64,000 nucleotides of DNA from Lepas anatifera (lineage: Eukaryota; Arthropoda; Thecostraca; Lepadidae), in contig JAOTON010002228.1 in assembly GCA_034440635.1 (NCBI GenBank), positions 100,001 through 164,000 of the forward strand, given 5' to 3'. A program made the translations under genes and the position numbers. The notes under the pieces were generated by a model. It was given only the letters and a program-made list of their open reading frames with translations, ran no database searches and had not been told where the DNA came from. Shown here piece by piece: positions 11,085-21,547 of this stretch. Positions within the stretch are counted from its first letter, which is position 1; each line of letters starts with the position of its first letter.

Positions 11085-11830
11085 ATGGGTGTTGGTGCTA
11101 CCCCCTCCAGTTTGGTCTTGGGGACCCCGATAATCAGTCTTGGAGGGCCCCAGAGAATTGGGGCTCCGAGCATCCTACTCGGGGCCCCCGATCTTTTGGC
11201 CCTCGGGAATCAGTCTCTGGAGCCCCTAAACATTGGTCTCGAACATCACTCCCGGGGGCCAGGGACATTGGTCTTGGGGGCCCCGAATATCGGTCTTGGG
11301 AGCTTCCGAATATCACCCTTGGGGGCCCCGAGACCACTGCTCGGGACCAAGATCGGAAGGTCTCGGAAAAAAGTGTTCAGGTAGATGTGCCTGTGTTGAG
11401 AATATGATGGTGACTGAGGTGGATTTCCTGGGATTGATAAAGGTACACATTTTAGGGGCATCAAACATCGGTCTTGGGGCCCCCGAGCATTGCTCTTGAC
11501 TCGGAGACCGTGATCATCGGTCTCCTGGACACCCCCACACTCAACATCATTCTTGGAGGCTCCCGAGCATCACTGGATCCCTCTGAGCTTGGTCTTGGAA
11601 TCCCTCGAGAATCCGTATCGGGGTCCCCGAATATCGGTTCCGAGCATCGCTCTGGGGGGGGCGAGACCCCCGGAGCGATTCTCGGGGCAGCGAGGCAGAT
11701 GTTTGGGGCCCCCAAAGCGATGCTCGCGGAGTCCGAGACCGATGTTCGGGGGCCTCCGAGACTGATTCCCGGGGTCCCCGGAGGTCAAGTTTGGGGGCCC
11801 CGAGACCAATGCCTACGCTTTCAGGAACAA
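11085..11830. repeat. GC-rich tandem repeats with GGGGCCCCGA core
   Basis: Degenerate repeats of roughly 30 bp combining GGTCTTGGGG, GCCCCCGA and GCATC/ATCGG pieces run across this region. Several overlapping open frames on both strands exist only because of this composition. A related composition recurs at 13500-14700 and near 59600-59720, so this is a dispersed satellite-like component. Confidence 0.75.
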
Positions 11831-11849
11831 GGTCAGCTCAAAGCAAGTG

Positions 11850-13325
11850 AAGTGCTCGTTCAGTGAGCAAGGTCAGTTCGAGCATCGCGCTCAGAAGCCA
11901 TCGTGAATCGGTCTCATGGACCCCTGAACAGCGATCCTGAGCAATGCTCTCGTTCTGTCTCCCGAAACTGCTGCACGAGAGCAAGCTGGGGGGGATCTGA
12001 GAGATGTTTATGAACATCAAGTGTGCGAATTTGTTTGTTTTATAATGTTGTGACTGTATAACCTTTAAAATATCACAATCATATTATTGCGTGATAATAT
12101 CTTTCTTCACGGCAAATATTCAGCGGTAACACTTAACTGCTACCCTCTTGCTGCGAGTTTCTTTATCTATAATTTTCTAAGAATAATCACTGAAGTGACA
12201 TTGGAATATTTCGCTGCTCAGCAGGCACAAGTGCATGTGGTGAGTGGTGAGAGCCGCCAATTGCAAACTCTGAAGATTATTCTCCACCAGAAAGTCCTTC
12301 CTCATCTGATCCCGTCCGTCCAGAGCGGTGAGATTTTCTCCTTCCTTCCTTCCATGACATGTTCGTAAGATATCCAGATATCACAATTCTTTTTAAATAT
12401 TAATAAAGTGCGCCTTTTCCAATCATTGAAAGGAAAACCCTGGGTGAAGTTCACTGTGCTTTTTGGAAGAAATATTTACTCATTAACAGGTGGGTATGGA
12501 GGGAGGCATTAAGCTATAAAGGGTCCATTCTGAAGGTTAGGCTCCAAGCCAAATCCTGGTCGCGCCACCTGCCTCCGCCATGAGGGGTCCGTCGGAGTTG
12601 GCTGCGGGCATGCTGGGATCGTGCGAGCCACAGCGCGCAGCTCCCTATCGATGATGTCGACAGTGGCCGCGGGAAGCCATGCTACAGCTGCGAACTCTTG
12701 TCACTTCGTGGTTGTAGCCATTAGCCACTGTCTGCAGCTTTAGCTTCTGCTTATCCAAGCATCTTCCGGTCAGCTGTGTAGCTGCGTTACCCCTGGCTTG
12801 ACTTTCGTGCATGAACGTTAAAATGCAATTTATCCTATGTGTGGTCCTGATTGCCAGGGGCGTATCCAAAGGGGGGAGCGATCGGCCCCACCCCCCTGGG
12901 CTGACCTTAAGCACTGGAAAGAAACGCCTCCCGCCGCAGCCGCTGGGCCACCGCAGGGTAAGCCCTGCGGCTTTAGCTAGGCCCCGCAGGCTTCCAAATC
13001 AGGGAGAAATAAAAGTTGATTTACGCCGAGAAACCACAGCGTAAAATTTGGAAGCTCCGGCCATATGGATAAATTTACCACTCCAGAATACATACGCAAA
13101 GATGCGTACAGAACAGAGCGGTGGCATCGTCATCAAAACACACAGGGCGAAACAGTCGAAGCCCTCGACGTTTCCCCTAGACTTTTGGGTATAAAGTGTG
13201 CAAAAATTCGTAACGTAAGATGGGATTACTTTGAAATCGTGGAAAACTTCCAACAGTGTTAAGGATTGATAAAAATGTTCTTTGATTCGAAAATTGTTCT
13301 GTTGAAAGTGTTGCAGAATTATCAA
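11850..13325. other. no gene recognised; MITE-like end at about 12857
   Basis: Mixed intergenic sequence. A CAGGGGCGTATCCAAAGG start at about 12857 resembles the left end of CAGGGGCG MITEs, but the matching right end was not found. No coding region is supported. Confidence 0.45.
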
Positions 13326-13899
13326 GGAAAAATAAAAATATATAAGGGAAGCGTATTTACTTGGTATTTACGAAAATGCAAAAATTTCATGGATTTCCAA
13401 CGCTGCAGAAATGTTCTAGTATGGCGCACGGCGGAAAATTGATAATTGTCTGAAAGCCAACTGCGTAAGAATCCTCACCCAAGTATTATTTTGCCCCTGT
13501 TCCAAATGTCACCCGAATTCAGGTCTAGGGGCCCATTTTAATGTATTTCGGGGCCTCTGAAATCGATCTCAGGGCTCCGAATGGTTGTCGTTTTGGATCT
13601 TCGATGGTTGGGAAAAATAAAAAAATCTATAAGGGAAGCGTATTGACTTGGTATTTACGAAAATGCAAAAAATTTCATGGATTTCTAACGCTGCAGAAAT
13701 GTTCTAGTATGGCGCACGGCGGAAAATTGATAATTGTCTGAAAGCCAACTGCGTAAGAATCCTCACCCAAGTATTATTTTGCCCCCGTTTCAAATGTCAC
13801 CCGAATTCAGGTCTAGGGGCCCATTTTAATCTATTTCGGGGCCTCTGAAATCGATCTCAGGGCTCCGAATGGTTGTCGTTTTGGATCTCCGAGGGTTGC
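13326..13899. repeat. 287-bp direct tandem duplication
   Basis: The stretch starting near AAGGGAAGCGTAT at 13344 repeats at 13631, offset 287 bp, and the match continues to about 13899 with few substitutions. Each unit ends with a GGGGCC/GGGCTCCGAATGG segment that links to the GC-rich repeat family. Confidence 0.88.
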
Positions 13900-14156
13900 T
13901 GTCGCAACCCCCCCTCCTAATGCTGGTTTCCGGGTCTCCAGCTTTTGGCCTCGGAGGCTCTCCGAGTGTTTATTTTTTTACTTTTCGGCTCCTGGCCTTT
14001 GCCAACATCACAAGCTACTGCCCAATTTCCCGTATATGCGGAAAAATTCCGGGAATTGATGACTGTTTCCCTATGTCCCACCGTGCCGCACAAGGTGGTT
14101 GGCAGTCATTGCCAGGACAAGGCTATGGTTAAGCATGAGAGCCAACCCTGCGCCCA

Positions 14157-14228
14157 GCGGGTCCCGGGATTTGAACCCGAGACCCTTATCTCAGAAGGCA
14201 GGCGCGTTACCCCTGAGCTACACTGGTC
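14157..14228 (-). pseudogene. tRNA-like sequence, probably SINE head
   Basis: On the minus strand there is a good A box (TAGCTCAGGGG) and B box (GGTTCAAATCC), with a T-arm that pairs (TCGGG/CCCGG). The anticodon-like loop is CTGAGAT on a four-pair stem. The acceptor-stem halves do not pair, so it is not a functional tRNA. Downstream on the minus strand the sequence runs about 260 bp into an A-rich stretch near 13970, the layout of a tRNA-derived SINE. No target duplication was identified. Confidence 0.6.
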
Positions 14229-14234
14229 TCTACA

Positions 14235-14900
14235 CTGGGCCCCTGAAAAGCTTCTGGGCCTCCTTTGGTTCACTCGGAACCTCTGAGTCTGCGACCGGGG
14301 CCCTCACAATTATCCCAGGCCCACTGCTGCGGAAGTCGGGCCCCTATTCTCAGCAGTTGCAGATAATTTCCCTGTTTTCCACTCGGGCTCCCTGTGGTAG
14401 AAGCCGGGCCCCCAGCGGTTGAGCTGGGCCTCCTGTGGCTATCCGGGCAGCCTGACATGCTTCCGGGTGCCCTTTAGTCCCATTGGAACATCTGAGTCTG
14501 CGACCGGGCTCCTCCGAATTACCCCCAGCCCACTGCTGCCGAAGCCGGGCCCTATTCTCCGCAGATGCAGATAATTCCCCTGTTATCTACCCGGGCCCTC
14601 AGTGGGTACAGCCGGGCCCTTTGCGTTTCACCCGGATCTCCTGTGACTATCCGACCCCCTGAAGTGCTTCTGGACCCTTGTGGTCTACTTGCGACATATG
14701 TGTTTGCGACCAGGTCCCTCACGATATCATGTTGACATGTTGTGGCCGAAGCCAGTCCCCTACTTCTAACATTCATGCCCCCCTCCCCCATTGTCTACCT
14801 AGGCCTGACTTCAGTCGGTCTCTGCCTTGCTTGCGGTTACCCCTTTGGTATCGGCCCTCTGTGGCTGCAACCTCCGTCTTTGCTTGGGAGCAATAGGTAA
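14235..14900. repeat. about 209-bp tandem repeats, CCGGGCCC-rich
   Basis: The landmark TCTGAGTCTGCGACCGGG occurs at 14282 and 14491 (offset 209), and a diverged third copy (TGTTTGCGACCAGG) lies at about 14701. Each unit contains several CCGGGCCC and short AAGCCGGG motifs. No gene is supported within. Confidence 0.75.
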
Positions 14901-15117
14901 CTCTTTATTCAAACAGGCCACATAATATTTGATGCGATTCGGGATGGTCCTGATCACTGATCCTAGCGGACATTTGGTCAACCCCTGTATTTGTGGAGAC
15001 CCAATCCAATGTTGAGCGGACCTCAGCGAATTTAGCGCCGGTGCATAGCTTTGTGACCCACCAGAGTTCATGAAGTTGTCTGCCTCCCAAAACGGAGGTT
15101 AAGGTTTTTTTGCTCTT

Positions 15118-15123
<6 letters not shown>

Positions 15124-15162
<39 letters not shown>
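15124..15162. repeat. (AT)n microsatellite
   Basis: An uninterrupted alternating A/T run of about 39 bp. Confidence 0.95.
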
Positions 15163-15164
<2 letters not shown>

Positions 15165-15483
15165 TTTTAATGAAAATTTATTCCTTGCACAGTCCAGCCC
15201 CCAAAGCTATTCCTGACCCCCTATCAAGGACCCTTTGGTAATTCCTGGATCCGTAACTGCTGATTGCTCACATATACTTCCTTCGGCTTAAACGTTAGAT
15301 AAATATATCAAAACTTTTAGCTCTGGCTTATATTGGGAGCATAATACACAAAAACAATGATAAACGGTGTAATAACTGAAAGAAATAAGGGTTTTGGTAG
15401 CATTTTTTTATTTGATGACACATTCGTGATGTGGAATTTCAAATGGTGACACGCCAGCAACTTTTTTGACCCCTGGGCCGCAC

Positions 15484-15645
15484 TTTCGATTTGTTTTGCT
15501 GCGTGACTGCCATAAGAGGTATTAATCCCCGTGGAGGTTCATATATTTCCTTTTCATACGGCACAAGCCAGCCATCCGATATCCAAGATTTTAGTTCAGT
15601 TTCAAATTCGTGCTGTGATGTTCCCGGGACATTATATTCTGACAC
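15484..15645 (-). pseudogene. gypsy A reverse transcriptase, N-terminal part
   Basis: The minus strand reads SEYNVPGTSQHEFETELKSW then ISDGWLVPYE...PLMAVTQQNKSKVRP, the start of a Ty3/gypsy RT up to the conserved R-P of the fingers domain. The reading stops exactly at the 8-bp GGCCGCAC duplication and resumes at 6666 with VRPVLHYREIN, proving that the hAT element landed here. Confidence 0.85.
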
Positions 15646-15649
15646 TCTA

Positions 15650-15840
15650 TTTTTTTAGAAATTCTGGTGGCAGACCATTCCTCCATTTCCAAGAGACCAG
15701 CCATGAACATTCGACAGGTTTGAAGCAAGCGACGAACGCAGCCGACCCGGGTTCAAGGCCCGGCGGCTTCCCTGAACAACTAGCAAGCTGGCTCCCGAGA
15801 AACCCTTCCAACAGGGAAAGAGTTGGCGACGCCATATGAC
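15650..15840. mobile_element. possible short insertion (SINE-like) between protease and RT
   Basis: Between the protease and RT pieces of gypsy A lies about 190 bp with no retroelement coding. It contains a B-box-like GGTTCAAGGCC on the plus strand (about 15750) and an A-run on the minus strand at its low end. It may be a tRNA-derived SINE, but I see no A box or target duplication. Weak call. Confidence 0.35.
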
Positions 15841-16270
15841 CCTGGCAGTTGTTGCGTCGATAAGCCCCAAAAATTATTATAGGCGAGCGACGAAGGCCGG
15901 AGCATCCACATCAAGAAGAGCTTTCACCACGGTTCCACAAAACCATACTTCGTTTGGTGTTCGCACCTTAACACCGCCAAGGGATGATATCCCATTCATT
16001 CCTAGAATCATATCATGCCCCATTGGCCGGCCACTCATGATTAGTGCTTCAACCCATGTTTTTTTTGCCCAGGCGAAGCCTCTAAGCAAACCTTGCCAAT
16101 CCCACAGCAAGGGACACGGTCGTCACTCATCGTAAAAATGTCTACTTGTTGCCTTTTCCACAGTATACAACGCTCCGCAGCCACAATGTTGTCCGTACAT
16201 TCAGTATCGACTAGAACTGACGATTTCTTCCCGTTGATGGGGATGTATATGATGGAAAGAGCACCTTTAT
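15841..16270 (-). pseudogene. gypsy A aspartic protease
   Basis: Minus-strand translation right after gag gives ALSIIYIPINGKKSSVLVDT followed by ECTDNIVAAERC, then GHDMILGMNGISSLGGVKV. This is the retropepsin layout (hydrophobic strand, catalytic DTG, later ILGMN strand). In this copy the active-site triad reads D-T-E instead of D-T-G (plus strand about 16202-16210), which would be expected to disable it. Frame changes separate it from gag. Confidence 0.8.
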
Positions 16271-16987
16271 TTACTGCTGAGGAGACGACACCGCCGCTGA
16301 CTCAGCATCTCCCAAGCCGTTTCCCAAGTTTCTTTTGGGACAGTACGGTGATATATGTCCAACCTGGCCACATGTCCAACAGCGTCTGGCTCGGTTTACT
16401 CCCCGCCACGGACGCTCTCGTTGCGCTGCCGCTACAGTTGTTACTCGCTGATCACTCAAGATAGCACGTGAGCGTGACACAACACTCGGCAGTAGTAAGT
16501 TGTCGGCCCTAGTGCTGGCCCGCATTGTCTCACAAACTCCTTCTGGGAGCCCTGCCACGAACGCAAACAGGAGTGTGCGGTCGGGCTCACCCCCAAATAG
16601 GGCCACCAGTCGACGGAGATCGGCCAGAAAAACGTCTGGCGACTCCCTGGCCTCCAGCCGACGATTGCTAAAGGCTTCATATGCACCAAAGGGATCAAGG
16701 GCGAACGCGGCATACAAGGCGTCTCGCACCGCCAGGAGGGAGCACCGACTTTCTGCTGGCAGCTGCGACCAGACAGAAAACACCCCTCCAGTCAGACGCA
16801 GTGGAAGAACGGCCATCAAGTCCGCTCCCCATAACTCGTAGAGCAACATAGCCCGTGTGTACCATTCCACAACGTCTTCCCTACCATCGAACTGCGGAAC
16901 AAGTCTCACGTCGAATGTTCCCATTGAAGACATCGAAGTGGTTGCGCTTCTCTCGGTCGATCCGTTCGTTTCGTTTTGTTCCGCCAT
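16271..16987 (-). pseudogene. gypsy A Gag
   Basis: A 238-residue open frame starts at an ATG on the minus strand 13 bp inside the 5-prime LTR boundary. It has an N-terminal Ser/Thr-rich region, a retrotransposon Gag capsid fold region (FDGREDVVEWYTRAMLLYELWG ... ESPDVFLADLRRLVALFG ... FVAGLPEGV) and a CX2CX4HX4C zinc knuckle (CWTCGQVGHISPYC). Gag packages element RNA. This frame is still open although the pol part is dead. Classed as part of a defective element. Confidence 0.85.
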
Positions 16988-17000
16988 GGCCGGAATAGCT

Positions 17001-17219
17001 TGTTGTTAGATATCGTTCGGATAAATGGAAAATTAAAACCTTCTTTATTCAATTATTCATTACCACTTAACAGTCCGTAAAAATACAACAAAAAACGCCA
17101 CTTTTTTCCCGTCCCCACCACAACACACACTGTCTTCTTCCTGTCTAAATTCCACGTGGTTTTCATTATTTATCTCGCGACGGGCAGTGCAAGCCACCGC
17201 CTGCAACGATTTCACTATA
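17001..17219 (-). repeat. gypsy A 5-prime LTR
   Basis: A 219-bp partner of the 4074-4296 LTR. It begins TGTTGTTAGATATCG on the plus strand and ends TTTCACTATA, followed by the CCATC duplication at 17220-17224. On the minus strand only 13 bp separate it from the gag ATG, and no TGG-starting primer-binding site is evident there. Confidence 0.9.
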
Positions 17220-17224
17220 CCATC

Positions 17225-18035
17225 GTAGCGCTGTAATCCTCCAACACGTGTGTTGCATGCGGTTCACTCGCTACTTTCAAGCGAGTGGGCGAGGCTTAGG
17301 GCTTACGACCAATCAGACTACTGCAGCCATATGGAAGGTTCTCTTCAGGACAAAAAGCAAAAAGCCCCTTTACTTTGAACTTGAAAGCTGGCGGAAATCT
17401 TATACCGAGAGCTTTAAGTGAAATTAGATATGCCAATAGCGGTTTCTCAACACGCTCTACAAGACTGCTATCTCAGTTCACACCCCATTATAAAACTAGA
17501 ACACTCTCTTTAATGATTGCTGTAAAGCGGAAAGGCAAGGGTGGCAAGGCAAGGTTTATCAGGACACTTTGTGCAGTTATTCGTGTATGGTGCAATTTTT
17601 GACTGGAAGAATGCCTCATGAACCATGCAAAACACTAACCATTAATCAGGAAAACCCAAAAGGTTATACCCGTAAAACATAAGGGAAATAACCAAACTTG
17701 GCAACAATTGAGGGCAAGGAAGACAAAATTTAATTATCTAAATGTTATTTTGAAGTTAAAGGTCTTGCTCTCTTTCGTAGCCCGCCAACTGAATAATTCG
17801 ATTTTTTGTTCCCATGCATATGATTTTATGGTTCCTGCAAAAGTGGGTCATGAAAGAATTTTGCGACATTCTCTATGTTTCAGTAGGTTGTTATTGCATA
17901 AAGGAGGAGAACGACTGGCGCCGGGCGGCCCTGAGGCTATTGCAGACGAGGTGTTTTTGCGAGAATCTACTCAGCCGTGGATTCTCCTGCTTCACACCAC
18001 ATTTACTTCAAAGCAACTGAAAGTGTCAGGCCGTC
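17225..18035. other. no gene recognised
   Basis: Begins with AGCGCTGTAATCCTCC, which is also present at 4023-4038. The pre-insertion locus therefore contained a short local duplication, or the same USP-pseudogene stretch continues here. The rest is unassigned. Confidence 0.45.
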
Positions 18036-18051
18036 CGTCTCTGTTGCAGTG

Positions 18052-18098
18052 TCCTGATGAAGCCAGCAGTTCGGATGTGGGCTAAACGACTGCTCGTC
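18052..18098 (+). ncRNA. degenerate hammerhead-ribozyme-like motif
   Basis: CTGATGA (18054-18060) is followed by a stem II candidate (AGCC...GGCT), AAA, a CGAC-TGCTC-GTCG stem III and then TA. This is the hammerhead order CUGANGA, stem II, GAAA, stem III, UH. The invariant G of GAAA is missing or replaced, so cleavage is unlikely. Such motifs occur in Penelope-like and other retroelements. Stem I pairing was not established. Confidence 0.35.
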
Positions 18099-18279
18099 GT
18101 AGTTTCCCAGTCAGGCTGATGTTGATTTTAATGAAGGGAAATAGATGAAAGCGTTTTACGCTGTCTTCATTTTTCACGCAAAGAAGTGGGCTGGTAGATT
18201 ATTTCAGACCTTAATCAATTCTCATATGGTTTTATCTGAAATCGCATTCGATGACGATTCAACTCTCGCCCTGGTGGAT

Positions 18280-19110
18280 CTGCGGGTGTTTGAACACCCT
18301 ACTCGGGTTTTTACTCGGGACCAAAAAATGACGTCACGAAGCGCTACCCTGCTCGGCACTGCTCATCCTTGATTAATTCTGCAACTTTTCCCAAAGTCTT
18401 CAGGTCAGGTCATCTCAGGTCAGGTCACCACTGCATTTCAAGTTACCTCACATTCAAAAATTTTAAGATACCATAAGTGAGAACAGGGTCATCTATCCAA
18501 TTGAAACTCATACCCCACAATGGACCCATCAAGTGGTACAAGCTATATTCCGGGAATTTCATATCGATGACCTAGGGTCAGATACGGATCATGACTTCTC
18601 CATTAGAAATGCGTGGGGAAAACGGAAGTTGGACGAAAAATTTCTCTTTTTCCATTGATAAAGCTTATAACGACTTTTCTCTAAATCGTAGTATCCTAGT
18701 CGCCTTTCCAGGTTCATGTTGCATATTTGGACTTGTGACTTCTGAGAGATCATCTGGGGCTACTTAAGCAGGTTTTCAGTTTTGGGTCAATGACTTTACA
18801 GGTAATGATGATAAAGCTTTTATGTTGATACCATTATGTTTGGATTATTATTGCGAGTCCATTGATATGCATATTGACTACGCTATGTCAGATGGTGACA
18901 TTGACCTGACCTTAGGCCAAGCCATTTTTATCTATTGACCTAGTATAGTCATATCATACACCATTCGATTCGCCGTAAGGAGATGAAGCGAATAGTGCCT
19001 AAAAATGTTTCCAACCCAACTTTTTCAGACGTTAGAGCCCAGAAATTCATATCTAAAATGCCACAGTGTTTGACCTGTCATGACCTCGATATTGACCTGA
19101 GCCAAAAAGC
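18280..19110 (+). mobile_element. repeat family R1, second copy
   Basis: Co-linear with the reverse complement of 925-1870 from the GGGTGTTTGAACACCC palindrome (about 18281-18300) through TTGACCTGAGCCAAAAAG (about 19100). The distal palindrome is not seen. Further GACCTTGACC-rich sequence runs on to about 19650. Confidence 0.7.
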
Positions 19111-20740
19111 AGCTAAAGAGAGTTAGGAAAAGGCCCATTTTGGGGTTTGTAGGGGCTAGGATAATCTACCCCACACCCAATTTTCATAGACCTTAGTCAT
19201 TACCTTGATGGTAAAGCGAGATCATATATGTCAAATTCTGTCTGTGCAGGGTAGTCATTGGAAAATGCCGTGATTTTGCCATAAGAAGCTGGATATAAAG
19301 CGAAAGTGGCCTAAATTAATAGAGGAAAGGTCCGAGGCAATGTTCTCTGAAAATTTTAGGTCAAGGTCGTTCAAGGTCATTGACCTTTGCCGTCAAAACA
19401 TTGCCTTTTGCATGTGACGTATACTGCAACTAGCACTATGGCAATCGTCGGGCGGGAAATCAGGTTTGACCTTGACCCATGACTTTTGACCTGAGCCTGC
19501 GACCTTGAACTGAAGATTGAGTGACCTAGCTTATGACGTCATAACATAATATACGTCATATTTGGCGTCGCCATCCGACCGAAGGCACTAGGGTCAATGA
19601 CCTTGGACATGGTGATACGACCTTGACCTTTGGCCTTTTATTTGGACTTGACCTTCATGGGAGGTGACTGTGACATAAAATAATCATCATATACTGTTGT
19701 GACATCACCACTCGGTCTATAATACCGTCGAGGTTGTGCGGCCGCGCCCAGTCCTTGTTCAATGAACAATGCTTAGCTATGTACTTGAATGCAAGGTAGT
19801 CTTCCGTTGCAATAAATTCACATGTATTGTGATAAGCTGCATTGCTTGGGTGCAAGTAATTAGGATTCTCAACATCCTTGATCTAGATTTTTCACAAAAG
19901 ACTAGGCCCATGACTGTGTGTGTGGAAAGCGTATAGGGGCTTTGCACCAGGTATTATCTGGGGAAGAAACTAGATCCATTAGCAAAAAATGGTTACTAAA
20001 TTATAAAATTAGCGGTATCGAAGCACGTAGAAACAGGTGTTCACATGCCCGATCCATTTTGGCTGTTGGCCAGTGAAGTGGCGCCTTTTTTGTTTCGTAG
20101 TTGCACTTTAAAACACTGGCATGAAATGACCCAGCCTGATAGCCTACTCGTGTACTAAGAGACGATGGTATTACCAAAAATATAAAATGGAGATGTTTGT
20201 TGCATGAATATTCGTTGCACCACTCACCTAGTACAATTCAGAATCCAACATAGCTGCATTGAAAGCATAAGACGTTGGCTCATTATAGCTCAATACTAAC
20301 CTCGCTGCACCTGAAAGACTTCATAACACACCCGACCCCACTTCTTTGAAGTCCTTTAATGACTGAATTTCACCTCCATGATTCAGAACCTACTTTACTC
20401 TCCTGTAAGCTTTATCGTCTGTTCGTCTAATGTTCCGGAACATTTCCTCTTGTCCTTTCCCTCTGTAGTCGTCGGCTGCCTGTACGGACACAACAAAATA
20501 GAAAGTCCCCAATGAATGAAGAAAATGCGTAGGAAATGAGCCTTGGTGAATATTCGAGAATGAAAAGAAATGTTTGAATACATTTGTTAAATAAAAATCG
20601 TTTATGATTAATTTACATTCCGCAAGAACTTCGTGTCTATGTTTATGAAAGGAGCAAGCTCCTTGCAACAATTCCCACGATGAAATATTAGCACAAATTC
20701 AAGACCCTAAAGAGACAAGAATAATTTAAAAGCCTCATGC
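19111..20740. other. no gene recognised; GACCTTGACC-rich then plain intergenic
   Basis: Up to about 19660 there are frequent GGTCAAGGTCA/GACCTTGACC words resembling nuclear-receptor half-site pairs. The same words occur in the interior of the 41-45 kb long-TIR element, so these may be remnants of a related element. 19660-20740 holds nothing I can name. Confidence 0.45.
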
Positions 20741-20808
20741 CCGCTTCACTCCGCCAACGGAGCGTCTGAGCGGACGGGAGCGGAACGTAACTAGCGCAAA
20801 AATACAAT

Positions 20809-20815
20809 ACCTGAA
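20809..20815. repeat. target duplication ACCTGAA (left) of the 20816-37434 element
   Basis: ACCTGAA precedes CCAGAGATGG and recurs at 37435-37441 after CCATCTCTGG. Seven bases match exactly. An eighth (C) also matches if the terminus is placed one base inward on one side. Confidence 0.75.
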
Positions 20816-21059
20816 CCAGAGATGGCCTACGCTACGTTACGTTACCGAATTACGCTACGTTAAAGTTCGATTTTGGCCAAAACTACGCTATGGAATTACG
20901 CTACGTTATTTGCATCGACTTCCGAATTACCGTACTTGAGCTACGGCAACGGTAAAAATATATGTTACCACGATATCAATACTTTGTTCACGCACTCATA
21001 CTTTACTTGGTAGGCCCGTTAGGCCTCCGACGTTGTTGAACGACTCAAGTGGCTGGACG

Positions 21060-21545
21060 CCAAACACCTCATCCAGTATCACACTGCATGCTCCGAACAC
21101 AAAATCATACACACTCGCACACCACCACAAATAGTACACACAATAGGCCCTCCCCGCAGCACAATACACAGCCACGCAACACGCCGGTCAGCGGAGCTGT
21201 CCCTGCCGCGAATCCGCTGGGAGGCAGGCCGACGTCGGCTTGCGTACCGGGGAGCAGCTCTGCTGAACGAGCTGGACATCGGAGAGAACACGCTGTTCAA
21301 CCCCACTTTAAGAGCCCTGCTAATAGAGAGGCAGTGGGGAGAGTTTCGTCAGCGCTAGTTTTATGTATGTTGTTGTGCGCGGTGCGTGTTCCCGAGTGTG
21401 ATCTGGTCTTATTTTTATGGTACGCTTTTATCCTTAGTTTTTATCGTTAGTTTTACCTACCCTGTCTTACCATATGACGTGGAAACGTGAAAAAACCACC
21501 TACTTGTTTTATCAACGTGTGCGGACGTTTCCAAATACATTCTGA
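21060..21545. other. hAT-like shell interior, no gene recognised
   Basis: CA-rich then mixed sequence. Open frames here have no recognisable domain. Confidence 0.45.
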
Positions 21546-21547
21546 CA

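Larger units (their letters stand above)
6667..15475. mobile_element. 8.8-kb hAT-type element inserted in gypsy A RT
   Basis: The ends are inverted repeats CAGGGGTCGAAAAAGTTGCC (left) and CAGGGGTCAAAAAAGTTGCT (right, reverse complement), flanked by an 8-bp duplication, which together define hAT-type insertion. Both termini also carry a subterminal GGTGACA / GTGTCACC motif. The 8.8-kb interior holds no recognisable hAT transposase. It contains GC-rich tandem repeats, small MITEs and a fold-back element, so it is a non-autonomous carrier swollen by later insertions. The clean rejoining of the split RT peptide confirms both boundaries. Confidence 0.88.
4074..17219 (-). mobile_element. gypsy A: dead Ty3/gypsy LTR retrotransposon, interrupted by a hAT element
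   Basis: Two short LTRs (4074-4296 and 17001-17219) bound a minus-strand gag, protease, RT, RNase H, integrase order. The coding part is split inside RT by the 6667-15475 hAT insertion, whose 8-bp duplication lets the two RT halves be matched. Stops, frameshifts and lost catalytic residues show that it is defective. A polypurine run (GGGGATTAGGGGAG on the minus strand, 4297-4310) precedes the 3-prime LTR, as expected for plus-strand priming. Confidence 0.9.

Noticed and set aside
11085..11866. Several 60-140-codon frames rich in GAP, SRG and LGAP words
   Set aside because: They arise from the GC-rich tandem repeats on both strands and frames at once.
14157..14228. Functional tRNA gene
   Set aside because: A and B boxes are good but the acceptor stem does not pair; treated as a SINE head.
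18490..19660. GGTCAAGGTCA words as a nuclear-receptor enhancer
   Set aside because: The words are part of dispersed repeat sequence also found at 1.2-1.7, 41-42 and 44.7-45 kb; nothing ties them to a gene here.
21049..21450. 133-codon plus-strand frame rich in His/Thr/Pro
   Set aside because: CA-repeat-like composition, no domain, and a competing frame on the other strand.
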